Positions 47,601 to 58,540 of a stretch of DNA of 64,000 nt are shown in pieces. A program made the translations under genes and the position numbers. Origin of the DNA: Pleurodeles waltl. Taxonomy: Eukaryota; Chordata; Amphibia; Caudata; Salamandridae. Location: assembly GCF_031143425.1 (NCBI RefSeq), contig NC_090448.1:536008313-536072312 (forward strand). Reading direction: 5' to 3'. Each line of letters begins with the position of its first letter. The stretch's first letter is position 1. The notes under the pieces are model-generated. The model made no database searches and had not been told where the DNA came from. It was given only the letters and a program-made list of their open reading frames with translations.

Positions 47601-47981
47601 CTAGCCCTACTGCCAGAAGGTCCATTACGGTAGGATCGTCCGTTATTACACCATATATAGATCATAGAGTGAAGCGCCCTTGCCTATAGTGACATTCCGT
47701 TACCACCCATCTTCCGTTATTATCTGCCTCGTGTATTTTAATCTATTACTCCGATCCAAAATTGCGACCCCTTTAGTCTTGACGCCTTGTTCAGAACAGA
47801 CAATGACCCTCATACCAAGTAAGCCTAAAATTCCTCTATTATTATACTCCACATGTGTCTCATGTAAGCAATATATATATGTATCAGCCCTAAGGACCTT
47901 CAGATCTTCTGCAATCTTTTGCCTTTTTATGGGATCATTTAATCCACAGATATTAACTGATGCAATTTGAAGTCTTGTCAC
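44700..47981 (-). pseudogene. Tx1/L1 LINE ORF2: endonuclease and reverse transcriptase, broken
   Basis: The endonuclease begins IASVNICGLNDPIKRQKIAE (47960), with CLHETHVEYNN, FCGDLNFNGSWDGLQDLL (near 47570) and MSDHNPLILDLD (near 47300). The reverse transcriptase has GRATGPDAIPLEFYKCF, SYRPITLINFDVKMYSK, QHGFIPERDTTEHIGRVITL, LLDAEKAFNRVNWNYLW and EQGTRQGCPCSPLLFEIY. The catalytic box reads AYADYIAV, so the second Asp is changed to Tyr. After it come NMDKMILLSKLLYIFRAIP and GGWSLPNFNLYQLAAAFQYM of the L1-type C-terminal region. Breaks are a TGA near 47360 and frame changes near 47680, 46050, 45485 and 44890. The product is inactive. Confidence 0.9.
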
Positions 47982-48424
47982 CTAGCCCTTAGTGCTTCTC
48001 TGCGAGTATAACCACTTCCCCCCTCCTTTTTTTTTCCCTCTCTCCCTTTCGGATATCCCCTCACTACTTTCATCGTATCTTTAACTTTTTTCTTCTTCTC
48101 TTGTTCTGCTCCATTAATCATGAGCAATACGTTACTTCTTTCTTTTCCATTTTTTCTCAACTCTTGTGCCCCACCACACATTCCAGCCCCCCTTCTCGAA
48201 ACACCATCCCCCACCTGTGCCCCACCCTTTCACACCACCTGCCCACAACCCCCCCCCCCCCCCCATCTGAGCAATCAGACCACTAATGGCCTGAATGATG
48301 GTGACAGAAGTGCCAACCGGCTACTCCCTCCTCATTACGCCGCTTCCTTACGACTAACCCTCTTGCATCCCCCCAGCTTCCAACAAACTAATCTTGTTAT
48401 TAAGATCACTTATAGCTTCAATTC

Positions 48425-50190
48425 CATCAAGTACTCCTTTGCTTGAATTTCTGATGTGAACATCCTGACTTTACCATTAACTACTGTCTTCAATCTTGCA
48501 GGAGCCAGCAGAATAGCTTCCCCACCCCTATCTTGGAAAGGCTTAATCATCTGTCTTAATCGCCATCTGCGCTCCACTGTAGCGTGGCAATAATCAGTTC
48601 GTCCAAATAAGTCACATTCTCAACACAACGAGGGGAATCCGGGCGGGCCTTCTCAAATATAGCTTGCCGCAATAAGAAATTACCGAAAAAAAACATAATA
48701 GCCCTAGGAAATTTGGAATCAGAATTGCGATCTCCTCATTTACTCAAAGGAAATCTGTTAACTCTGACTTTCTGACTGCAAATTCCAATTTACAAGTTCA
48801 GGAAAAGCAGCACTCAACAGCTTGATCATGAATGTTCTAATTTCCCCTCCCTCTCCCCCTTCCTCTATCCCCAAAAATCGTAAGTTATTTTTCCTCTGCC
48901 TGTTCTCAAAGTCCTCTAATTTCCACATGACATCTGTTAGTTGTCCACATTGGGTGACAACATGATCTTTAAGGGCAGCCATCTCCCCCTCAACCACTGA
49001 GGATCGGCTCTCAACAGTATTCAGTTTCTCCACAATTTCAGAGCACGATTTAGCTATCATCCGAACCGTGACCTGCAGTTGTTTTGTAGCCACTCTGGCT
49101 TTTTGATTCTCTGCCCGTGTCTCATTCTGCAGTACCCTCACAGTGCCGCAAATCAGCTGTAGCATTTTGGTATCAGAGCTGGCCAGATTATCCACCAGCT
49201 CCCCTGGGCAATTTTCGTTCTCAATTAAGTTAGAAGTCAAAACCGTGTCACTAGGAGCCTGGGGGACCTTCTCAGAGTGTGACAGCCTAATTCCTGAATA
49301 ATCCCACTTAAGAGTTGCTGCAGGGGAGTTCATGATGCCGCCTGAACCGGTTCTAGATTTTATACGCTTATGATGGCGGCATTGTGGCTGCACCGTGGGT
49401 CCCACTACAGGGGACATCCTCTCAGCCAAGCTCTCAGCCTCCGATGAGCCACTGCCTTCCTCATCGTTCAGATCATATCTACTACTTGCTGTTTCTGATT
49501 CCGTCAGCAAGTAGAATTTATCTCCTCCTTCCCTTAGCCATTCACCATTTCTTCCATCATACTCTGCTTTTTCAGTCTCCAACAGCCGGTTTCTATCAGC
49601 AGCTCCCCCATAACAGCTTCTGTCTTTTCCTGCGCAGTCCTCTCTTTGACACAGGAGTCAGGGCAGCCCTCAATCAGACTTTGGGTTTCCTTTGCCCTCT
49701 CCTGCTATTGTACATTACTATGAGCCATAAGATGATCAGACCACCTTGCTTTCTGGTCCAGCCGCTTAGCCTCATTCATCGGCCCCTCCCCACAATCTCG
49801 TGGATTCTTAGAGTTTAAGCTATTCTCCCCAGATTTCATCTCCATGCGTGCCCCCAATTCCACCCTGCTTGCCTCTCCTGAGGCTTCCATAAGAATGGGG
49901 GGGTCCTTAAGTAAGGGGACTGAATCCTCATAGGCGAGGAAGTCTGTTATGCTTGGTTGTGTCTTATTTTGCAGTTTATCTTTAGGCTTATTATCGGGCT
50001 GGGCACCTCTGGATTGGTCCCTCCCATCTCTCACAGCCCCAGTATTGGTCTCACTGCCGATTTTCGTTGATCCATCCAAAGCCCGTTTCCTGATGGCATG
50101 ACCATCACAGCCTTCTTTTGCCAGACGTGCCTGGCGCACACTTTCATTTTTATCCGTCACACTTCTTGCGCTTTTGGGTGCCATTTTCAC
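48425..50190 (-). pseudogene. Tx1/L1 LINE ORF1 (L1-type RNA-binding protein), broken
   Basis: In L1-like elements ORF1 makes a trimeric RNA-binding chaperone. The N-terminal frame (49705-50190) is basic and polar (MKMAPKSARSVTDKNESV, TQPSITDFLAYED). The next frame (48758-49582) holds a heptad-rich coiled coil (about 49200-48950) followed by WKLEDFENRQRKNNLRFLGI, the signature opening of the L1 RRM domain. A third frame continues the C-terminal domain to a stop near 48425 (FQDRGGEAILLAPARLKTVV). Frame changes near 49640 and 48750 break it. Confidence 0.85.
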
Positions 50191-50785
50191 CTACAAAGAC
50201 ACTTCCCTGATATTTAGAGCGAGTGTTCGACAATATTCAGCTCCTTTCTTTAACGTCACTGCTACTTCTTTTAATGTCCCATTAAAAAAACATATTGACC
50301 TTGACCTAGGCCCCTCCAGAGATTTATCGCCGACTCCAATCTGTATCCAGCCGTTATTTATTGTTACTTACTGTCCAAGATAGATAACACCTTAAAAATT
50401 GAAAAAAACTCTGACTTACACCGTGTAAAGAAACAGTCAAATTCCCCCAAAAACCTTTTTACCGTCAAACAGCCGAGTGCCTTCCTCTCACTGTATTAGT
50501 TCCAGAAATCTCCAAAATCCAGGGAAAAGAAGCAGCACTGCCGAAAATCCAATGGGAGGAGGGGGGAGCGGGAAAAAACGGAGCCTAATTCTACACACAT
50601 GCGCTCTCCATGTGAGCGCGCTCACCGAGTTCCAGAATCCAGCGTTGCGGCGTCCAGGGGGAGGGGCCGAAAGACCGTCACTACGCAACCATTGTTGCTC
50701 ACCCTTGTCTTGAATTAGTAACAAAGCTTTTCCATTTGAAATTAAATGTATTACACATATTAATTAAATATAATTTATGCTGTTC
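50191..50785 (-). other. LINE 5' untranslated region and boundary with ERV LTR
   Basis: The part up to about 50700 is moderately GC-rich with several CpGs and probably is the LINE 5' region. The sequence becomes AT-rich toward 50740, where similarity to the ERV LTR begins soon after. No open frame of note. Confidence 0.5.
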
Positions 50786-51944
50786 ATATGTTTTCATACT
50801 ACATTTGTTCTACTGCAACGTATTCATTTGATTCATTATCATTCTCCTGTGTTAGCATTAGTGAGGCCTGTTCAAGCTGGCAATGTGTAACTGTGCCAGA
50901 AATGCTGATTTATTTCGGAACGTAAACTTTCTTTTAGGTTATGTTCTCATGAGAACCTTAGCGAGTTGGTAATAGATTGTGTTCTTTAAGTACAGAGCGA
51001 TTGTAGCATAGTGTCCTTGATGGAAGAACATTGTGAACATGGACTGGTATTGTATACAATTGTTTCAGACATGCATGGAGTCCCATAGATAGAAGATGTG
51101 CCCATGACAGAGCAGGGAAAGAAATGGACTGTTACAATTTGGAGTCTCTTGATCAACTACTATTGGATGATGCCTATTCAATGTGACATGAACTGATACC
51201 TCTGATGAAGCAGTTCCTGATAGATGCTTGCAGTCCCCATGAGATGTCCTGATGCTTTGCTGAAAATTTAATGCATGCTGTATTCCTTGGAAAGGTACCT
51301 CCCTCTCTGCCATTTGCCTCTTGAAATGCCTTTTTAGATTTAGAAATACTTTTATTTTCCCCTTCAGAAGACTCTTGACCGAGCTCATGGCATGCTGATT
51401 CTTTCCCTTTTTTCTTATTTTTGCCTAACAAAGTTAGTGACTTGCAGTCTGAGATTATCTTTTCCAAAATATTTTTGCCCTTTGTATGCCTTTTGTATTT
51501 TGCCTGCATGTGTTTCTCCCCACACCTGTATTTCCCTGATTTGGTTAGTTGTAGGGTTGACCTGTGCCCAGCCAAAGATTACTGACTCTGCTAATTTGAA
51601 CTGACTGATTATTTTTAACTAGGAGCCAACGTATTATCTCTGTAACTCAGATATGCTTGTTGAAGACATGCATTATTCTTCTTGAATGCTTAGTTTAATT
51701 AATGTAAGTTTTCCTAAATCTATTTCAATGCATTAGACAACCCTTGGTGATTATGTATTTTTTAGAATTTGGTTCTGTGCATTGTCTACATGACTGTGAG
51801 CTTATGTTTGTAATAAACTTAATAACTTTATTTCCTGTCTGGAGTTTTTTCTTCCGTGGCCACATTGGTCATGGTGTTACAAATTTGGTTGGTGGTTCTA
51901 CCACACTACTTACTAGGTCCAAAATTAATCTACCTCAAAGAGCA
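50786..51944 (+). repeat. ERV 3' LTR-like repeat (uninterrupted copy)
   Basis: It aligns with 28090-29946 minus MITE 2, from TGTTAGCATTAGTGAGGCCT to ACTTACTAGGTCC. It keeps the AATAAA signal near 51811. It is shorter by about 90 bp, mainly around 51200. Its left part may be truncated by the LINE. Confidence 0.75.
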
Positions 51945-52726
51945 TTGATTCCTGAAAAGGATGAAAATGTTACAAAACTATCCTACCCCAAAGTTACTTA
52001 TTACTAACATCTTGGTTAACGAGTATAGAATATGGAGTGGTCATACTTTGATGGGAAGTGGATGACACCCACTTTTCAGATTGATCATCTTGACTATGCT
52101 TCATAACCAGCACTAAGACACTAGCAGAGAAACTATCATGGTGCAGGCTGAAACACTAGACACTGCTTCAAGCAGCCCAGATATAAAAAGTATTGCACTG
52201 CACAAGAATCCCTTGGACTGCATGCACCCACTTGGGAGCAACAACCATAGCTTTCTGACTGTTCCCCCATCTTAGCAGTCTAAGCAGCCATCACCTACAG
52301 GTATGCCTAACTTTATATGTCTCAGCCTTTCCCATACTCTCCTTCTGAACTGTACTCTATCCTTTCTAATCAAATGCAAATCCACCTAATTATCCCCACA
52401 CGACTTTATTGCCTCACACTCTATTCCACAGGTTTCACTGTTTATCTCCAAACCCCCTGGCATTCACCTCTTTTGCCAGCTAATGCTTCTACTCCCAGTT
52501 AGTCCTGTACTACCAGTTTCGCACCTCACCCAAAAACACTCATCCTCTAGCAATATCCACTGCGCTAGACATAGGCCACTGCATGTCGACATTAACCTAC
52601 CCTTTAACCACACACCTGTTCTATCCCATTATATTCACACCCTCTTCCACTCCTATTCACCCACAATTGTTACTAATAGCTACATGTCACCATCTACTCT
52701 ACCTAGTTCCCTAATAACATCATTAC
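51945..52726. other. Unassigned flank before the Gypsy element
   Basis: Low-complexity, C/T-rich sequence from about 52200 (many CCCA and CTCA runs). An open frame at 52483-52809 is just this composition and enters the LTR, so it is not a gene. Confidence 0.5.
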
Positions 52727-52731
52727 CTATC

Positions 52732-55430
52732 TGTAGGAGGCTGGACTGGCTTGTAGTGGGTACCAAGGGGTACTTACACCTTGCACCAGGCCCAGGTATC
52801 CCTTATTAGTGTATAGGGGTGTCTAGCAGCTTAGGCTGATAGAAAAGGTAGCTTAGCAGAGTAGCTTAGGCTGAACTAGGAGACGAGTGAAGCTCCTACA
52901 GTACCACTAGTGTCATATGCACAATATCATAAGAAAACACAATACACATATATACTAAAAATAAAGGTACTTTATTTTTATGACAATATGCCAAAGTATC
53001 TCAGTGAGTACCCTCAGTATGAGGATAGCAAATATACACAAGATATATGTACACAATACCAAAATATGCAGTAATAGCAATAGAAAACAGTGCAAACAAT
53101 GTATAGTCACAATAGAATGCAATGGGGGCACATAGGGATAGGGGCAACACAAACCATATACTCTAGAAGTGGAATGCGAACCACGAATGGACCCCAAACC
53201 TATGTGACCTTGTAGAGGGTCGCTGGGACTGTAAGAAAACAGTGAGGGTTAGAAAAATAGCCCACCCCAAGACCCTGAAAAGTGGGTGCAAAGTGCACCT
53301 AAGTTCCCCAAAGAGCACAGAAGTCGTGATAGGGGAATTCTGCAAGGAAGACCAACACCAGCAATGCAACAACAATGGATTTCCTGACGAGAGTACCTGT
53401 GGAACAAGGGGACCAAGTCCAAGAGTAACGATCAAGTCGGGAGTGGGCAGATGCCCAGGAAATGCCAGCTGTGGGTGCAAAGAAGCTGCCACCGGATGGT
53501 AGAAGCTGTGGATTCTGCAAGAACGACAAGGGCTAGAAACTTCCCCTTTGGAGGATGGATGTCCCACGTTGTGAAGAGTTGTGCAGAGGTGTTTCCGTGC
53601 AGAAAGACCGCAAACAAGCCTTGCTAGCTGCAAGGGTCGCGGTTAGGGTTTTTGGATGCTGCTGTGGCCCAGGAGGGACCAGGATGTCGCCAATTGCGTG
53701 AGGGGACAGAGGGGGCGCCCAGCAAGACAAGGAGCCCTCTCAGAAGCAAGCAGCACCCGCAGAAGTGCCGGAACAGGCACTACGAAGTGGAGTGAACCGG
53801 AGCTCACCCGAAGTCACAAAGTAAGGTCCCACGACGCCGGAGGACAACTCAGGAGGTCGTGTACTGCAGGTTAGAGTGCCGGGGACCCAGGCTTGGCTGT
53901 GCACAAAGGAAATCCTGGAAGAGTGCACAGGAGCCGGAGTAGCTGCAAAACACGCAGTTCCCAGCAATGCAGTCTAGCGTGGGGAGGCAAGGACTTACCT
54001 CCACCAAACTTGGACTAAAGAGTCACTGGACTGTGGGAGTCACTTGGACAGAGTTGCTGAGTTCAAGGGACCTCGCTCGTCGTGCTGAAAGGAGACCCAG
54101 AGGACCAGTGTTGCAGTTCTTTGGTGCCTGCGGTTGCAGGGGGAAGATTCCGTCGACCCACGGGAGATTTCTTCGGAGCTTCTAGTGCAGAGAGGAGGCA
54201 GACTACCCCCACAGCATGCACCACCAGGAAAACCGTCGAGAAGGCGGCAGGATCAGCGTTACAAGGTCGCAGTAGTCGTCTTTGCTACTTTGTTGCAGTT
54301 TTGCAGGCTTCCAGCGCGGTTAGCAGTCGATTCCTTGGCAGAAGGTGAAGAGAGAGATGCAGAGGAACTCTGATGAGCTCTTGCATTCGTTATCTAAGGA
54401 ATTCCCCAAAGCAGAGACCCTAAATAGCCAGAAAAGGAGGTTTGGCTACTTAGGAGAGAGGATAGGCTAGCAACACCTGAAGGAGCCTATCAGAAGGAGT
54501 CTCTGACGTCACCTGCTGGCACTGGCCACTCAGAGCAGACCAGTGTGCCAGCAGCACCTCTGTTTCCAAGATGGCAGAGGTCTGGAGCACACTGGAGGAG
54601 CTCTGGGCACCTCCCAGGGCAGGTGCAGGTCAGGGGAGTGGTCACTCCCCTTTCCTTTGTCCAGTTTCGCGCCAGAGCAGGGCTAGGGGATCCCTGAACC
54701 GGTGTAGACTGGCTTATGCAGAGATGGGCACCATCTGTGCCCATCAAAGCATTTCCAGAGGCTGGGGGAGGCTACTCCTCCCCATCCCTGACACCTTTAT
54801 CCAAAGGGAGAGGGTGTAACACCCTCTCTCTGAGGAAGTCCTTTGTTCTGCCTTCCTGGGCCAAGCCTGGCTGGACCCCAGGAGGGCAGAAACCTGTCTG
54901 AGGGGTTGGCAGCAGCAGCAGCTGCAGTGAAACCCCGGGAAAGGTAGTTTGGCAGTACCCGGGTCTGAGCTAGAGACTCGGAGGATCATGGAATTGTCTC
55001 CCCAGAATGGCATTGGGGTGACAATTCCATGATCCTAGACATGTTACATGGCCATGTTCGGAGTTACCATTGTGACGCTATACATATGTCGTGACATATG
55101 TATAGTGCACGCGTGTAATGGTGTCCCCGCACTCACAAAGTCCGGGGAATTTGCCCTGAACAATGTGGGAGCACCTTGGCTAGTGCCAGGGTGCCCACAC
55201 ACTAAGTAACTTAGCACCCAACCTTTACCAGGTAAAGGTTAGACATATAGGTGACTTATAAGTTACTTAAGTGCAGTGGGAAATGGCTGTGAAATAACGT
55301 GGACGTTATTTCACTCAGGCTGCAAAGGCAGGCCTGTGTAAGAATTGTCAGATCTCCCTATGGGTGGCACAAGAAATGCTGCAGCCCATAGGAATCTCCT
55401 GGAACCCCAATACCCTGGGTACCTCAGTAC
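52732..55430 (-). repeat. Gypsy 3' LTR, missing about 294 bp at its inner end
   Basis: It starts TGTAGGAGGCTGGACTGG and follows the other LTR base for base with few changes to GGGTACCTCA at about 55426, then switches abruptly into integrase sequence (KAMWKECGV on the minus strand). Confidence 0.92.
54983..55105. repeat. Same hairpin pair in the 3' LTR
   Basis: The first hairpin (54983-55035) has lost part of one arm. The second (55078-55105) is identical to that at 60876-60903. Confidence 0.88.
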
Positions 55431-55433
55431 ACC

Positions 55434-56444
55434 ACATTCCTTCCACATGGCCTTTAAGTAAGCAGACATGAAATTGCTTCCTCTGTCTGATACCACCTCG
55501 TTTGGGAAGCCCACCCTGGAAAAGATTCCCAGGAGGGCTTTTGCCACTGCAGGAGCTGTAGTGGTCCTTAGAGGAATTGCTTCAGGATATCTGGTGGCAT
55601 GGTCCACTACCACCAAGATAAACCTATTGCCTGAAGCAGTAGGAGGGTCAAGGGGGCCAACTATGTCAACCCCTACCCTTTCAAAGGGAACCCCAACCAC
55701 AGGCAGTGGAATAAGGGGTGCCTTTGGGGTGCCACCTGTCTTGCCACTGGCTTGACAGGTTTCACAGGACTTACAAAATTCCTTTGTGTCCTCTGACATT
55801 CTAGGCCAATGAAACAAGGGGACAAGCCTGTCCCAAGTTTTCATTTGCCCCAAATGTCCAGCTAAGGGAATGTCGTGGGCTAGAGTTAGGAGGAACGTTC
55901 TGTATTCCTGAGGAATCACCAATCTCCTGGCAGCTCCAGGTTTTGGATCCCTTGCTTCAGTATACAAAAGGTTATCCTCCCAGTAAACTCTGTGAGAGTC
56001 ACTGACATCCCCATTTGCTTGTTTGACAGCTTGCTGCCTTAGACCCTCTAGTGTGGGACAGGTATGCTGTGCCACACTCAGCTCCTCCCTGGCAGGCCCC
56101 CCTTCACCCAAAAGCTCAGCAGTGTCTGCTTCCAGCTCCTCTGGTGTAGGTTCTGCACAGGGTGGACATTCTTCTTCCTCAGAAGTTGAATCCACTGTAG
56201 AGGGAGGTATAGTAGGTAGTGTTTTACCTTTACTAACCCTAGCTTTAGGGAGCACTTGGTCCATTCTTCCAGGATCCAAGTCAACCTGTCCTTTTTGATT
56301 TTTGGTCTGAGCACTTGTCAAAGCAAAAATATGCCCTGGAATGCCCAGCATTGCTGCATGAGCCTCCAACTCCACTTCTGCCCAAGCTGATGTCTCTAAA
56401 TCGTTCCCTAGTAGACAGTCTACAGGTAAATCTGAGGCAACCAC
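55434..56444 (-). pseudogene. Gypsy protease end plus integrase, cut off by deletion
   Basis: After LLGNDL comes an acidic linker (EEEECPPCAEPTPEELEADT), then PTLEGLRQQAVKQANGD. The integrase zinc region follows: LAHDIPLAGHLGQMKTWDRL with CKSCETCQASGK. The catalytic core has VGVDIVGPLD (first Asp) and VVSDRGSNFMS (second Asp). The sequence then breaks off at KAMWKECGV and passes into the 3' LTR, so the catalytic Glu is missing. No reverse transcriptase lies between protease and integrase. This is the Gmr1-type order, where reverse transcriptase and RNase H would follow integrase; they fall in the deleted part. Confidence 0.85.
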
Positions 56445-56686
56445 AACTTTCTTTGGACCAGTAACCCTCCCACCCCCCCCCAGTTGAGATTCACAACAGC
56501 CATGGGGTGGCTAAGAGTGTTGTTATGAGCATCAGTCACTTGGTACTGGTGACCAAGTAGGTGTTGTTCAGGGTGGACCAGTTTCTCTATTACCATTGTA
56601 ACACTGGCACCTGTGTCCCTGTAGGCCTGAACCTCAACACCATTTATTAGGGGAAGTTGCTTGTACTTATCCATATTAGGGGACAA
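56420..56686 (-). pseudogene. Gypsy retropepsin (protease), frameshifted
   Basis: An aspartic protease of the element. It lies in the -1 frame relative to gag. The active-site loop reads YRDTGASVTMV, and the following strand VTDAHNNTLSHPMAVVNLN fits the retropepsin fold. The frame is lost at a run of nine C on the plus strand (56473-56481) and continues in another frame as VASDLPVDCLLGNDL, the closing block of Gypsy proteases. The break may be a real mutation or a homopolymer sequencing error. Confidence 0.85.
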
Positions 56687-58269
56687 GCAACCATGGTGGC
56701 CAAATCAATGGCCCCCTCAGAGACTAACACAGCCTCTGTGGTCTCCCTAACAAGACCAACCCCAACTAAATTACCAAAAGTGAGCCCAGCTACTCCCTTG
56801 AATTGGCTATTAGTAGGTGTGCTCCCACCACCACTGCTATTACTAGGGGCACTAGGTGTAGCAGCAGGGGTTGTAGTGGTAGGAGGCTTGGTGCTTTTCT
56901 TTGGGCAACTGGGATCAGTTGTCCAATGGCCTTTTATTTTACATAAATAGCACCATGGTTTCTTTTCTTTGTTTTGATTTGAAGAGGATTTGGGCCCACC
57001 ACCCCCACCAGAGTGTTTTTGTGGGCCTGATGAAGACTCATTTTTAGATTTGTCCCCACCCTTGTCAGAAGACTTACCACCCTTCTTCTTGCCATCCTTG
57101 TCACCCCCTGTATGAACTTTTCTGTTCACCCTTGTTCTGACCCATTTGTCTGCCTTCTTTCCCAATTCTTGGGGAGAGGTCAGATCAGAGTCTACCAGGT
57201 ACTGGCGTAACAAATCAGACACACAATTATTAAGAATATGCTCTCTCAGGATTAAGTTATACAGGCTTTCATAGTCAGAAACTTTACTGCCATGTAACCA
57301 CCCCTCCGAGGCCTTCACTGAATGGTCAACAAAGTCTACCCAGTCTTGTGAAGACTCCTTTTTGGTTTCTCTGAACTTCATCCTGTACTGTTCAGTGGTT
57401 AAGCCATAACCATCTAGGAGTGCATTCTTAAGAACTGCAAAATTATTGGCATCACTTTCTTTTACAGTAAGGAGCCTATCCCTACCCTTTCCACTGAAAG
57501 ATAGCCATAGGATAGCAGCCCACTGCCTTTGAGGGACCTCCCGTACAACACCGGCCCTCTCAAGTGCAGCAAACCACTTGTTAATGTCATCCCCCTCCTT
57601 GTAAGGGGGAACTATCTTATGCAGATTCCTAGAATCATGCTCTTTTGCAGGATGACTATTTGGAATACTGCTGCTGCCACCATGGGGTCCTAACCCCAAC
57701 CTCTGTCTTTCTTTTTCTAAATCAAAGGACTGCCTATCTAAATCCAGCTGTTGCTTCTTGAGCTTCAGCCTGGATTCTTCCACTCTCAATCTATTGAGCT
57801 CCCTTTCTAACACTCTGTCATCAGGGTGGGTGGGTGGGGCATGCCTTGACACAGAGGTATGGTGAGAATGAACAGAGGGAGACCCGGCCCTAACAGATGG
57901 CACTCTAACAACCTGGCTAACAGAAGTAACACTCCTACTGTGATGAGAAGCAACACTCTTACTGTGATGTGAATTCACATCAGTACCAGCTATGCTAGGT
58001 GGCCTGCTAATGGGCAGGTTGGGAAAGTTTCCTTCTAAATCTTTTGCTAGGGGTGCCCCAGGGTCAGATTGGGAACCATCAACTAATTTCTTAACAGAAG
58101 TGCCAACTAAGGTCTTATCTTGTTCAATGAGCATATTAACCAATAGTTCTCTAGAGGGATTCTTCCCTACCCCTAAACCTCTTTCAACGCAGAGACTCCT
58201 TGCTCCTTTCCAGCTAAGGTGATCATAAGCAAGTTTGGACAGATCAACAGTTTGACCTGTGCCAGACAT
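56647..58269 (-). CDS. Gypsy gag polyprotein, 540 residues, intact
   Basis: The structural protein of the element. It opens MSGTGQTVDLSKLAYDHL. Residues about 135-200 form a charged helical region (LERELNRLRVEESRLKLKKQ) likely to be a coiled coil. The capsid-like part follows at about 220-400 (NKWFAALERAGVVREVPQRQ, LLDGYGLTTEQYRMKFRETK, SEGWLHG). A Lys/Gly/Ser-rich linker leads to one CCHC-type zinc knuckle, CYLCKIKGHWTTDPSC, at about 440-455. It ends after a Ser/Thr/Pro-rich region. The frame runs about 40 nt past the point where the protease frame opens in the -1 phase. Longest open gene of the window. Confidence 0.9.
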   Translation of the reverse strand: MSGTGQTVDLSKLAYDHLSWKGARSLCVERGLGVGKNPSRELLVNMLIEQDKTLVGTSVKKLVDGSQSDPGAPLAKDLEGNFPNLPISRPPSIAGTDVNSHHSKSVASHHSRSVTSVSQVVRVPSVRAGSPSVHSHHTSVSRHAPPTHPDDRVLERELNRLRVEESRLKLKKQQLDLDRQSFDLEKERQRLGLGPHGGSSSIPNSHPAKEHDSRNLHKIVPPYKEGDDINKWFAALERAGVVREVPQRQWAAILWLSFSGKGRDRLLTVKESDANNFAVLKNALLDGYGLTTEQYRMKFRETKKESSQDWVDFVDHSVKASEGWLHGSKVSDYESLYNLILREHILNNCVSDLLRQYLVDSDLTSPQELGKKADKWVRTRVNRKVHTGGDKDGKKKGGKSSDKGGDKSKNESSSGPQKHSGGGGGPKSSSNQNKEKKPWCYLCKIKGHWTTDPSCPKKSTKPPTTTTPAATPSAPSNSSGGGSTPTNSQFKGVAGLTFGNLVGVGLVRETTEAVLVSEGAIDLATMVACPLIWISTSNFP

Positions 58270-58520
58270 TTTAGAAAGTGTTTAAGGGACAGAAAAAGAA
58301 AGAAAACGTTTTTAGAACTTTTTAAAGAACAGAAAAAAAAACTTTTAAAACTTTTTAAGAACTTTTGAAAGTTTAGAGGTACTTTTCAGCACTTAGCAAG
58401 AAGAGTAAGAGAAGAAAAGCAAAACTTTTTGGTTAGGTGTACATACACTGAACTTGTTTTGTATATTTTTCTTTTATGAAAAGTACAATATGACAAAGTG
58501 GTAAGTAGTTACAAGTACTT
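58270..58520 (-). other. Gypsy leader between primer binding site and gag
   Basis: Repeats of AACTTTTTAAAG-like blocks and A/T-rich purine runs (58290-58400). No open frame. Confidence 0.6.
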
Positions 58521-58540
58521 ATCCCACCGCTGCACAACCA
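58521..58540 (-). promoter_or_regulatory. Primer binding site, tRNA-Leu-like
   Basis: On the plus strand ATCCCACCGCTGC (58521-58533) equals the T-arm/acceptor 3' part of vertebrate tRNA-Leu(AAG) as I remember it (tail ATCCCACCGCTGC then CACCA). The element reads ACAACCA instead of CACCA before the LTR, so the match is offset by about 8 nt from the LTR edge. Confidence 0.55.

Larger units (their letters stand above)
44690..50720 (-). mobile_element. Tx1/L1-type LINE, 3' end missing
   Basis: A minus-strand element with ORF1 (coiled coil plus L1-type RNA-binding domains) and ORF2 (endonuclease plus reverse transcriptase). ORF2 is cut off at its C terminus near 44700. There is no 3' untranslated region or tail. 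The 5' boundary with the ERV LTR lies around 50700-50785 and is not exact. No target duplication can be read. Confidence 0.85.
28090..51944 (+). mobile_element. Endogenous retrovirus (gamma/epsilon-like), heavily decayed and interrupted
   Basis: Two direct repeats of about 1.2 kb (28090-29946 and 50786-51944) flank plus-strand gag, protease, reverse transcriptase, RNase H and integrase remnants (31214-37823). The integrase C terminus has the WKGPY-type domain of gammaretrovirus-like elements. The provirus is interrupted by three MITEs, one Harbinger transposon and one LINE. No env gene is seen in the 0.9 kb after integrase before the Harbinger insertion. The repeats differ at roughly one base in seven by eye, and every gene has multiple stops, so the insertion is old. 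Treating the two repeats as the LTR pair is inferred from their position and orientation. Confidence 0.78.

Noticed and set aside
53163..53633. 156-residue minus-strand frame repeated at 58971-59441
   Set aside because: It lies inside the Gypsy LTRs and recurs only because the LTR is duplicated; it is broken in the solo LTR.
55311..55433. Tail of the integrase frame reading into LTR sequence
   Set aside because: The last residues after KAMWKECGV are LTR read-through beyond the deletion junction, not native protein.
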